Positions 27,601 through 35,241 of a DNA stretch of 64,000 nucleotides are shown piece after piece. Source of the DNA: Chitinophaga sp. CF418. Lineage in GTDB: Bacteria > Bacteroidota > Bacteroidia > Chitinophagales > Chitinophagaceae. The stretch is from assembly GCF_900142925.1 (NCBI RefSeq), contig NZ_FRCN01000012.1, positions 186,001 through 250,000 of the forward strand, given 5' to 3'. The notes under the pieces are model-generated. The model had not been told where the DNA came from and ran no database searches. It saw only the letters and a list, made by a program, of their open reading frames with translations. The translations under genes and the position numbers were made by a program. How positions within the stretch are numbered: the first letter of the stretch is position 1; each line of letters opens with the position of its first letter.

Positions 27601-28114
27601 CGTTATTGGTAACGGCCCCCTGTTTGGTACCTTTTACCATTACTGTAGCCCCAGGCAATGGAGTACCCGCAGTGTCGGTCACTACTCCCGTAAGACTGGC
27701 GATAACAGTATCAGGTGGAGCTGCCGATGATGGCAGGGATTGCTGTGGAGGAAATTTACGGCTGATGATAATTGTTTTATCCTCTATGGAATAATCAAAA
27801 GGCTGGCTTTTCAACGCCTCCTGCAGCACTTTCTCAACAGGTGCGTTCTTCATATCAATGGACACCGGTTTGGCATCTTTTAAAATGTGTACATCGTAGA
27901 AAACACCATATCCTGCCTGTTGCTCAATCATCTTAAAGATCTTTATGAGCGGTACATTCCTGGCTGAAATGGTGATCGTTTGTGAAATCCCCTCCCCGCT
28001 TACACACATGAAACTTGCCAGCAGCAAGAATGTGGTTATTTTCATAACTCTGAAAAATTTAGTTAATAGTCCCGGCACGCCAACACTATTTTGGCATAGA
28101 GCTGTTAAATTCAT
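24614..28114 (-). CDS. SusC/RagA TonB-dependent transporter with STN domain (PUL1)
   Basis: A 1166-residue outer-membrane protein. After a signal sequence (MKITTFLLLASFMCVSGEG) comes an STN domain (NVPLIKIFKMIEQQAGYGVF), then a carboxypeptidase-like domain (VVTDTAGTPLPGATVMVKGT), a TonB-box region (DVVVVGYGSQKKENLTG), the plug (MVDGVQMDPNLINPGDVETV, AASAAIYGSRGAYGVILIT) and the C-terminal barrel. The STN domain is typical of transducers that signal through FecR to the ECF sigma factor, and both are encoded directly upstream. An internal Met at 28045 is a possible alternative start that still keeps the signal peptide. Confidence 0.95.
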   Translation of the reverse strand: MNLTALCQNSVGVPGLLTKFFRVMKITTFLLLASFMCVSGEGISQTITISARNVPLIKIFKMIEQQAGYGVFYDVHILKDAKPVSIDMKNAPVEKVLQEALKSQPFDYSIEDKTIIISRKFPPQQSLPSSAAPPDTVIASLTGVVTDTAGTPLPGATVMVKGTKQGAVTNNEGEFNIKSVSRDAVLIINFVGYRSREIPAEGRSRLSVRLETDLQALSDVVVVGYGSQKKENLTGAIATVSAKELESRPLVNLAQGLQGLIPNLNINLNNGKPGTGANFNIRGITSINSGNENLGGPLVMVDGVQMDPNLINPGDVETVTVLKDAASAAIYGSRGAYGVILITTKSGKKNGALSLTYSGAYTLTRPTRLPKYLNSVDYISMHREADRNGQISGGSTASFPFTETDSIMAAKYFADPVNNPSGYPDPGNPSKYRYVGNTDWVNVLYPDWTGQQQHNLSVSGGSEKSSFIGSMGYFDQKGLLKGSNEDYQRINPSLRVTTEATPWLNLSLKTTLNHVSSDAPNAPTNGNSNSYIQGDSRPNMPVFNPGGQDYAGQGSWTNPVAVMAQNGRDKLSANDLWLTGGAVLTPVKNVTLNADYTYNSYSGFEQKVQKQFPEYGVNHVFLNYYPWTYPDATTEISYNNNYNVLNLFANYENTFNKSHYFKLIVGYNQEHRHIKTVNVRAQNLIDPGTPSVGLNDDPKPGVGSDEFEWALNGLLYRMNYIFKNKYLLEVDGRYDGSSSFPRGKRFVWSPSVSVGWRISEEGFFLPAKSVISDLKLRASYGQLPNQLFNPASPTDASVYPYIALSPTGKSNYIFGSQQSIYVGTPGLVSGSFTWEKVTTKDIGIDYSLLNERLNGSFDWYIRDTKDMLVGGQPLPAVLGVTPPLKNAANLRTKGWELSLTWRDKIGKEFKYSVRVGVSDYTSTITKYDLNPNKLFNNLYVGQKFGEIWGFETEGFFKTDAEGQAADQSQLSTVTQLAGDIKYKDLNKDGKISYGDNTVSNPGDQKVIGNRTPRYQYGVTLTAQYKHFDLTIFAQGVAKRDIMPNDNAFFGFYSEWSVPFVYMKDHWTPENTNAYFPRLRFGGGSNFQTQTKYLQSAAYCRLKNLSIGYTIPEDVIRVTKIRNLRVYVTGQNLFEITSLFKAYDPEIIGFGTYPLSRAVSFGIQVGL

Positions 28115-28164
28115 AACTTGGAATTGGGTGATAAAATTGGTTTACAGAACAGTTTTTGCCCTTT

Positions 28165-28193
28165 GCCGGGCCCGATGGCGATCGGGTTCCGGC
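28165..28193. other. GC-rich hairpin in the FecR-SusC intergenic region
   Basis: GCCGG/CCGGC and CCCGAT/ATCGGG pair with a small internal bulge around a 4-nt loop. No T-tract follows on either strand, so it is not an ordinary terminator. It lies in the 247-bp gap ahead of the PUL1 SusC gene and may be an mRNA leader structure. Confidence 0.3.
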
Positions 28194-28361
28194 TTTAACA
28201 GACGGACATTGATTTTGGCTAGTTGTTACTTATCGATAATTACGTTTTTAGTGTTGTTAAACAATATGGGCACAATGACATATGACAGTCTGGTGCAACC
28301 TCCTTGCCTTTTTCATAATGAGTGGGTATAACGGCAACGATGAATACGTTTAAGGGATCGT

Positions 28362-29570
28362 TCAACCAGGTAATACGGTGATTGTTTTTCCTTCAACGTG
28401 GAAACGCACATGATACTTTTCAAGAATCTTAAGCATCTGCGCTAAAGTGAGGTCCCTTTGTATCCTTCCCTCAAATACGGCATCAGTAATATTCCCTTTG
28501 TAATTTACTTCTACATCATACCAGCGTGAAACCTGGCGCATTACTTCCGGCAGATTGGCCAGATGGAACTGGAACCAGCCTTCTTTCCAGGCAATGACCT
28601 GTGCAGTATCTATATCTTTAAACACCTGTAATGTCCCATTTGTGCTCAAACTGGCCTGCTGACCTGGTTTTAATATGACGCCCGGCTGCTGGTTTGTATT
28701 CACTCTTACCTTGCCTTCCAGTAGGGTGGTATTGATGGCTGCTTCATCTTTATAGGCGTTAACATTAAAATGAGTGCCCAGTACTTCTATTTCTGTTGAG
28801 CTGTTCACATCGACCATGAATGGTTTTGCAACGTTGGGGGCTACTTCAAAATAGACCTCTCCCGTTATCTTCACCCTCCTTTCGTTTTGTGTAAAGGCGA
28901 TGGGATATCTGATAGAAGATGCCGCATTCAGCCAGACTTTGGTACCATCGGGTAATACGATCCTAAATTGTCCTCCCCTGGGTGTTGTCAATGTATTATA
29001 TGTAGTCCCCGATTCCGCGCCCTGCGTCTTATACTGCAACAGGCCGTTACGCTGCCGGATGGTAGTTGCTCCCTGCCGGATCAGCTGATTACCGGCGCTG
29101 TCCAATGCCACTGTTGAACCGTCACTTAAGGTTAAAAGCGCTTTGTTGCTACCCGGAGCCACATCACTTTTAGTAGCGATACTACCCGTATTAGTTGACG
29201 GTTGCTGCTGTTTCTGATTAAAAAAGAGCAGATAAGCACCTGCACTACACATAACCACAAAGACCGCTGCGGCCCACCAGGCGCCTCCACGCGCCAACCA
29301 TCTCACAACAAGGGCTTTTTTGTCTGGAATCGTTGGGGAAAGTGCCTCTTGTGTCAATAATGGCCGCAGCCTGTCCAGTGCTTTTTCTTTAATATGATCG
29401 TCGGAAAGGCCATGGTACATGGGATTCTCCCATACACTCCTGGTCATTTCCATCCATACTTCTTTATTCGCTGGCTCCTCCAACGCCGACCATAACAGCT
29501 GAAATTCCTGCTGTGACAGGTCTTCCGTCAGATATTTCTCTATCAGTCCTCTTAATTCTTCCTGTGTCAT
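28362..29570 (-). CDS. FecR-family anti-sigma factor (PUL1)
   Basis: A 402-residue membrane protein. An N-terminal cytoplasmic sigma-binding part (~1-95) is followed by one transmembrane helix (~98-116, WWAAAVFVVMCSAGAYLLFF). The periplasmic FecR domain has TPRGGQFRIVLPDGTKVWLN, ERRVKITGEVYFEVAPN and VLGTHFNVNAYKDEAAINTT. The C-terminal DUF4974-like domain (LPEVMRQVSRWYDVEVNYKG) would contact the STN domain of SusC. It holds the adjacent ECF sigma inactive until substrate import is sensed. The gene starts 73 bp after the sigma stop. Confidence 0.95.
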   Translation of the reverse strand: MTQEELRGLIEKYLTEDLSQQEFQLLWSALEEPANKEVWMEMTRSVWENPMYHGLSDDHIKEKALDRLRPLLTQEALSPTIPDKKALVVRWLARGGAWWAAAVFVVMCSAGAYLLFFNQKQQQPSTNTGSIATKSDVAPGSNKALLTLSDGSTVALDSAGNQLIRQGATTIRQRNGLLQYKTQGAESGTTYNTLTTPRGGQFRIVLPDGTKVWLNAASSIRYPIAFTQNERRVKITGEVYFEVAPNVAKPFMVDVNSSTEIEVLGTHFNVNAYKDEAAINTTLLEGKVRVNTNQQPGVILKPGQQASLSTNGTLQVFKDIDTAQVIAWKEGWFQFHLANLPEVMRQVSRWYDVEVNYKGNITDAVFEGRIQRDLTLAQMLKILEKYHVRFHVEGKTITVLPG

Positions 29571-29643
29571 GCAATGAATAAGTTTACCCTTCTACTGTTA
29601 AAGACAGCCGAAGGGTGCAAAAGGAAGTGCCGGAAGAAAAAAA

Positions 29644-30231
29644 TTATTTAAAATTGGAGAGAATCAATAGAAATACCTCCAGGGCATGGTCCTGGAGGTA
29701 TTTCCTTAAAAAGGCGATGGCCCTTACGATATAATCTTTGACAGTTGCGCGGCTTACCCCCATCTGAAGGCTGATCTCTTCATGATTGAGGCCGTTTTCC
29801 CGGCTTAAGCGGAACGCTTTCTGCTGTTGCGGGGGAAGCTGCCGCATCCCTTCCTCCAGGATAGTCTTCAACTGCCGGAACTCTGCCTGTGTTTCCGTAT
29901 CTGGTCCGGACAAGGTAAAGTGATGCTGTATATAGTTCGTATAAGCCACTTCCAGCTTTAACCGACTCAGCTTATTATAGATCAGGTTACGGGCTGTAAT
30001 AAATAAGAAGCCTTCCAGGTTATCAATAATATCTGTTTTATGACGGTTTTGCCACATACGGAGAAATACCTCCTGGGCAATGTCCTCAGCTATCTGGTTT
30101 GACTTTGTCAGTACTAAAGCTGTAGAATATACCTTATCCCAATACTTATTAAAAAGCTGGTTAAATGCCTCCTCCTCTCCGGCTGCCATCCGGAGAAGTA
30201 GTGTATGGTCGGTATAGCGGGAAGTAGTCAA
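29644..30231 (-). CDS. ECF RNA polymerase sigma factor, FecI-like (PUL1)
   Basis: A 195-residue sigma-70 family protein. Region 2 is AFNQLFNKYWDKVYSTALVL and IAEDIAQEVFLRMWQNR. Region 4 is QLPPQQQKAFRLSRENGLNH and EEISLQMGVSRATVKDYIVR. It pairs with the FecR encoded downstream and should drive susCD and the fucosidase gene. A near-consensus promoter lies 25 bp upstream. Confidence 0.95.
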   Translation of the reverse strand: MTTSRYTDHTLLLRMAAGEEEAFNQLFNKYWDKVYSTALVLTKSNQIAEDIAQEVFLRMWQNRHKTDIIDNLEGFLFITARNLIYNKLSRLKLEVAYTNYIQHHFTLSGPDTETQAEFRQLKTILEEGMRQLPPQQQKAFRLSRENGLNHEEISLQMGVSRATVKDYIVRAIAFLRKYLQDHALEVFLLILSNFK

Positions 30232-30255
30232 ATCTGAACGTAGCCTTTATCTGCT

Positions 30256-30286
30256 CAAACATAGCAAAATAAATCTAACTCTCAAA
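30256..30286 (-). promoter_or_regulatory. Promoter of the PUL1 sigma/anti-sigma genes
   Basis: On the minus strand TTTG (30286-30283), a 19-bp spacer and TATGTTTG (30263-30256) match the Bacteroidota -33/-7 consensus exactly. The implied start of transcription is about 20 nt before the sigma ATG. It is squeezed into the 59-bp gap after the alginate-lyase-like gene, so the sigma pair is transcribed separately from PUL2. Confidence 0.7.
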
Positions 30287-30290
30287 TCAG

Positions 30291-33200
30291 CTACCGCTTG
30301 ATCAACTTGTCGTCAAACAGATAGCCATTTTTTATTCTTATGTAATACATACCCGCCGCCCAGCTTTTAATATTAACAGACGTATTGGTATCTGTCAGTC
30401 GCTGGGTGTGTATCAGTTCTCCCCTGTTATTATGTATAAGCAATAAGGCGCCGGGCAGAACACTGCTGAGATGTATGATGAAATGATCATCGGCAGGGTT
30501 AGGATATATACGAATCGACGCCAATATTGCTGCACTGTCTTTCTTTACCGTTACGCTGAAAGATTGCTGCGCCATTGCCGGCTTATAGTCAGCGTTCCCT
30601 GCCTGGATAGCTGTAATAGTGACCATGCCAGCTCTCAGGGTCCGTAAGGAATCGTTGACCACGATTACGACATTATTATCACTGCTACTGAAAGCAAGCG
30701 GCAGTCCCGAAGAAGCCACTGCATCCAGCAGCAGATCCTCCTGACCGACTATTCTATCCCCGATATGGGCAAAGGTGACATACTGATCTTTCCTGGCTAC
30801 AATTACTGTATCGGTTACTGTAGTATCCACTACCGTTGTATCGACTACTTCCACGGGTTTAGTCACTGTTAGTACGATATCGTTACCGGTACCTCCTTTA
30901 TAGGTGATATTGAAGTTATCCTTACCCGCTGTAAGCTGTGCCCCTTCCTGCAATCCCTTAAAGGTTCCTTTTACCGCAGCTGTGCCTGTGTTGTCGACAA
31001 TAGTGAAAGTGTTCCCTATAGACATGGAGTCCGCATTCAGGTTAGTAAGGGCCAGGGAAGCATTGTTCAAGGTCACAGCAGTAACTACTATTTTATCAGC
31101 CGTCTTGTCAACCGCACTTAACTCTACTTTATAAGTTCCATCAGCATTTATCTTCAGCGAGTCAGCAATGAAAGTACCAATCCCCTGATCTCCCGGCTCC
31201 AGGGAAGCGCCGGTACCTGAACCCGTACCAATAGTTACATTGCCTGTACTTTTACCGGTACCGCCAAATACACCGCCAACGGCTGTAATATCACTGTAAA
31301 AGCTACCGGTTACCGGATTATTATTCAACAGGAAGGTTCCACTACGCACGGTGGTAGTACCTGTATAGGTACTGCTTCCTCTGAAAACCAATATGCCGGT
31401 ACCCACTTTCTCCACGCACAATGTGTTCTGCATACTGCCGTCGTACACACTGTTTACGTTCAGGGCGCCTATACTTACTATAGGAGCACCACCTGCCCTG
31501 TTTTTGAAAGAACCCGGCCCCCAGAGCGCACCAAAATGCAGGGTGCCTGAAGAGAACCGGATGCTTGCTGCGTCTACAGATGTATTCAACAATGTAAAAT
31601 GCGCCTTAGGACTACCGGATTCCGGTACCCAGAACTGGAACCTCGTATAACCGCTACGATTTCTACAGATAAATGATCCGGTGAAATTACTGTTGTCGCC
31701 CCAGAGGTTCAGTCCTCCGTAGTTATTACCGTCTTCTTCCAGGGTGCCATTCCCTGTAATGTTCCCCATCAGATTCAGTGCACCACCTGTCTGAAAGAAG
31801 TCGCTTGTTTTCCCCTCCGTCACCACGATATCATTCCAGAGTGTTGCATCCGCAGTACTGAACAATGAACCTCCGTCCATGATAATTTTCCCTGTTCCAA
31901 GCGGACCTGAAGTTGGTTTGCCAGGTGTACCTGTACCAATACCCTGTATGCCAATACCATTTACCGGTGGCCAGTTACTACCCCATCCGCTGATGGTGGT
32001 ATTACCAGCATAGGTATTATCGCCGTTCAGGTATAACACGGACCAGCCTGCTTTTACAAGTCCCTGGCTCCCGCTGATGGCGCCCGTAATTGTGATGGGT
32101 TGTGTATTGGTGATGATATTCAGCTGGCTGTCGAGCACCATCGGTATATTCAATGTCTGTAACCAGGCCGAATTGTTGACCAGTTCTTTCTTCCAGGCAA
32201 TACTGTTACCGCCGATCGTATACTGACTGGCATCCGCATCAAAAAGGATCCTTGCCACTTTCAGGCCAGTGATATCGTTGTTGATGGTGGATTTCGAACT
32301 CGCTTTAAATGTCAGGATAGCAGGGCTTCCCGGTACTCCATTCTCCACCCAGTCGCCAGCATTGCTCCAGTTGTCAGCTACTGGCGCTCCGCTCCAGGTT
32401 GCACCACTTCCTCCAGGCATACCAAATACCGCGGCGGAATTAGCGCTTTCCTGCGTTTCATTCATGGCGGCAATAACATAATAATAGGCAATGCCATTTA
32501 CGACATTGTTGTCGGTGTAGGCGACAGCAGTAACGGTATCTATTGTGACGTATGGCCCACCTGTTGTTGCAGCCCGTTTAACCGTATATTTTATGGCGCC
32601 AACTGCTGGTTGCCAGTTAAGGATCAGTTGTGCGTTTTTATTGGTAACAACAGGTTGTGCTGGCACATCCGGAGGAACGGATATCCAGGCGACATTAGAT
32701 CTTGCACTTTCCAGTGGCCCTGAAGTAGCCGTTACGACATAGTAACTATTCACGCCGGGGTAAGGATCGTTATCAGTATAAGAAAGGTTGGTAAGGCCGG
32801 AATCCAGGGCTATAAATGGCCCGTCGTAGGAACGGGAACGGTATACTTTATAACTGGTGGCATTGGCTGCACCTCTCCATGAAATCGTGATATTTACACC
32901 ACTGGTTACCTTTGCACCTAAACGGGTAGGCACACCCGGAGGCACTTTACTGAACATTTTGATAACGAGTACCGCTGTTCCAGAACCTTTTGCATTCGTC
33001 GCTTTTAATGTCACTATACTGGTGCCTACCGCAGTAGCTGTTCCTGAAATAATACCAGTCAGTGAGTCAATCTTCAGCCCTGCAGGCAGACCGCTTGCCT
33101 GAAACATAACAGGGCTGTTGCTGGCGGTAATGGTATAGGAAAAGGTAGTATCTGCCAGGCCATCAACATTCAGCGGACTATTGATGATGGGTGCTCCGGC

Positions 33201-34859
33201 AGGGATGCCGTTAGAGATCCGGACATTACTGCAGACAGCAATGTTCTTTTCAGATGAACTACCGGACGAACAAAAGAATCCCATATAGGTATCTTCGCCC
33301 ATGTTGGTGATGTACAAACCATTGTTTGACCAATTGATACCATCGTGTGAATGCCAGGTGAAAACACGCTGCCCCACCCGCTCCAGCTTCAGCCACCATG
33401 ATCCTGTTTTATTGACGCTGCTGATATCATGAGTAGATATCCGTGAGGCAGTATATCCACTTCCGCCCGCAGTAACAGTATTTGTCCCATTCAGGTTCAC
33501 AGCCACATAATTACCCCCCGGAGTCAGCTGCTCCCGCATCATGATACCTGTTACAGCGGTTTTGATGGAGTTGCTGTCCAGTTTCACGATCATGGTAGCG
33601 TTTCCTTTTACCGGCTTAAAGGTATAATTGGCTGCGCCGCCGGCACCAGCAGCCGTAATGGTCCATACACCATCTTTATATACCGCATTACCGCTGATGC
33701 CTGTACTTCCGATATCAATATTCGTAAGTGATGTTGCAGGTTCCGTAACCGCATATGGCACAGGAGGCAAGGGAGTAGCTGTAGAATGATCTTCTGATTT
33801 CAAATAGAGAAAGGAGGTGATACCCTCTCCCACCAATGTACGCATAGAATCAGTATAAGGCGTCGGGATACCTTTACGGAGAGAGTATGCTGCCTGTATG
33901 ATATTATTAAATGCGTCCTGGTGCCGGGCACCTGTAGGAATTCCCCAGTTGGTATAATAGGTAGAATATCCTCCCAGCGGAATATATTCCAGGCCTGTAT
34001 TGTTAATAGCGTAGTGGTTATACAATTCACCGACCGCCAGTAAGCGGTTATCCATTTCTGCAAAGAGATCAACGCCTTGCTTCCACGCAATCTCAGCCCC
34101 CCACATCAATGCACCTGCCTGTACATACCAATGGTCATCACGCCCCGCATCTGCCACTTCCCCGTTGGCCAGGCTATTACGCAAGCCTCCACCGCCATCC
34201 ATTCTGTATACATCCAGTGCCTGGTTCCACTTCAGCGTATCATCACAGAATGCGGCTACGCCCAGTGCTACGGCCAGCTGTAAAGCGCCTTTGTTATGAT
34301 CTCTTAAAGGACCGGGCACCCACGAAGCGGGCCAGTATACGTTCGCAAAGTATTTCTTCACGTGTGCAGTGTTTTCTGCTGTCCATCCCGGATAGGTGCC
34401 CCTGAGAATATCCGCACCGGTAATGTAATAAGGGGCATAGTCGCCCATATCAAGCATATTCTCAGAACCACCCCAAATAGTATTGGTAACTGCCCATGCA
34501 TCCAGCATATCCGTTGCCTTTCTCGCATAAGCTGTATCTCCGGTAAAGATCCACATCAATGCCAGGTGATGGATAGCCATCATGTCGATCTGCCAGGCAT
34601 TCCTGTTGATATCGGGCGAACGCCCTACTTCAACAAAAGGCCCCCGCATTCCATAGGTCAGCAGCGACCTGTAGTCACTTTTAAACCTGTTATAAGCAGA
34701 TAACCAGGGTTCCTTTTGGATGTTTTCTTTCAGTAATGCAAGGTCTTCCTTGTTAAACGGAAGCCCCGGATGGACGAATGGCTGTGCTTTTGTTGCAGAA
34801 GTAATACCGATTACAAAAAGCAATAGGAACAGCTTTACCAGCGTAAAGTTTTTCTCCAT
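30291..34859 (-). CDS. Large multimodular T9SS-secreted alginate-lyase-like protein
   Basis: A 1522-residue protein. After a signal peptide (to ~26) comes an alginate-lyase-type alpha/alpha barrel (~30-365: NRNAWQIDMMAIHHLALMWI, RDHNKGALQLAVALGVAAF, DDHWYVQAGALMWGAEIAWK). A concanavalin-like domain (~395-550) follows, then a He_PIG-type Ig domain (~555-640), two fibronectin III modules (~645-820), autotransporter-like beta-strand repeats (~825-1290, such as GLVKAGWSVLYLNGDNTYAG) and another Ig-like unit. It ends in a type A T9SS sorting domain (SIRIYPNPADDHFIIHLSS to the end). The lyase family cleaves uronate polymers by beta-elimination; the substrate here is not certain. It is the last gene before the PUL1 sigma promoter. 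Confidence 0.85.
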   Translation of the reverse strand: MEKNFTLVKLFLLLFVIGITSATKAQPFVHPGLPFNKEDLALLKENIQKEPWLSAYNRFKSDYRSLLTYGMRGPFVEVGRSPDINRNAWQIDMMAIHHLALMWIFTGDTAYARKATDMLDAWAVTNTIWGGSENMLDMGDYAPYYITGADILRGTYPGWTAENTAHVKKYFANVYWPASWVPGPLRDHNKGALQLAVALGVAAFCDDTLKWNQALDVYRMDGGGGLRNSLANGEVADAGRDDHWYVQAGALMWGAEIAWKQGVDLFAEMDNRLLAVGELYNHYAINNTGLEYIPLGGYSTYYTNWGIPTGARHQDAFNNIIQAAYSLRKGIPTPYTDSMRTLVGEGITSFLYLKSEDHSTATPLPPVPYAVTEPATSLTNIDIGSTGISGNAVYKDGVWTITAAGAGGAANYTFKPVKGNATMIVKLDSNSIKTAVTGIMMREQLTPGGNYVAVNLNGTNTVTAGGSGYTASRISTHDISSVNKTGSWWLKLERVGQRVFTWHSHDGINWSNNGLYITNMGEDTYMGFFCSSGSSSEKNIAVCSNVRISNGIPAGAPIINSPLNVDGLADTTFSYTITASNSPVMFQASGLPAGLKIDSLTGIISGTATAVGTSIVTLKATNAKGSGTAVLVIKMFSKVPPGVPTRLGAKVTSGVNITISWRGAANATSYKVYRSRSYDGPFIALDSGLTNLSYTDNDPYPGVNSYYVVTATSGPLESARSNVAWISVPPDVPAQPVVTNKNAQLILNWQPAVGAIKYTVKRAATTGGPYVTIDTVTAVAYTDNNVVNGIAYYYVIAAMNETQESANSAAVFGMPGGSGATWSGAPVADNWSNAGDWVENGVPGSPAILTFKASSKSTINNDITGLKVARILFDADASQYTIGGNSIAWKKELVNNSAWLQTLNIPMVLDSQLNIITNTQPITITGAISGSQGLVKAGWSVLYLNGDNTYAGNTTISGWGSNWPPVNGIGIQGIGTGTPGKPTSGPLGTGKIIMDGGSLFSTADATLWNDIVVTEGKTSDFFQTGGALNLMGNITGNGTLEEDGNNYGGLNLWGDNSNFTGSFICRNRSGYTRFQFWVPESGSPKAHFTLLNTSVDAASIRFSSGTLHFGALWGPGSFKNRAGGAPIVSIGALNVNSVYDGSMQNTLCVEKVGTGILVFRGSSTYTGTTTVRSGTFLLNNNPVTGSFYSDITAVGGVFGGTGKSTGNVTIGTGSGTGASLEPGDQGIGTFIADSLKINADGTYKVELSAVDKTADKIVVTAVTLNNASLALTNLNADSMSIGNTFTIVDNTGTAAVKGTFKGLQEGAQLTAGKDNFNITYKGGTGNDIVLTVTKPVEVVDTTVVDTTVTDTVIVARKDQYVTFAHIGDRIVGQEDLLLDAVASSGLPLAFSSSDNNVVIVVNDSLRTLRAGMVTITAIQAGNADYKPAMAQQSFSVTVKKDSAAILASIRIYPNPADDHFIIHLSSVLPGALLLIHNNRGELIHTQRLTDTNTSVNIKSWAAGMYYIRIKNGYLFDDKLIKR

Positions 34860-35241
34860 AGAATAGGTTTGGTGCGGTTTTTCTATTGTTCACTGAATAA
34901 ATACAAGGTCGTTCATATAGCCTGCTGTTCACGGACAGGCCCACTATCTCACTGTTACATGTTGCAGGTGGTTATGCTCATTGGTCGTGCTCTTAATGTC
35001 TATGGATAGCCTGCATGCGGGTTACCGGGCAATATCTATCCAGTGCTCTTTCTCTGCTATAAAATACGAAAGGCTTCATAAAGAAGCCTCATCGTATAGA
35101 CGTAAAAGTACAATAAATTAAAAAATAAAATATACTACAATAAGTATCATCCGCACACTTAAAATGATAGGTTCACTGTTCTATACTATATCTCCATAAT
35201 TTCCTCTATTCATTGAATATCGTTTTTTGTCCCCCATCAAT
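34860..35241. other. Gene-free region before the alginate-lyase-like gene
   Basis: A 382-bp stretch with no plausible CDS and no full TAnnTTTG element on the minus strand. It contains the hairpin described separately (35064-35097) and an AT-rich segment at 35100-35160 that may hold a non-canonical promoter. Confidence 0.5.
35064..35097 (-). terminator. Probable terminator after the GH35 gene
   Basis: AGGCTTC/GAAGCCT (7 bp, loop ATAAA) is extended across a small bulge by ATACGA/TCGTAT (6 bp), followed on the minus strand by TTTT. It lies about 145 nt after the GH35 stop and 205 nt before the next ATG. It would end the PUL2 transcript or attenuate readthrough into the lyase gene. Confidence 0.5.
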
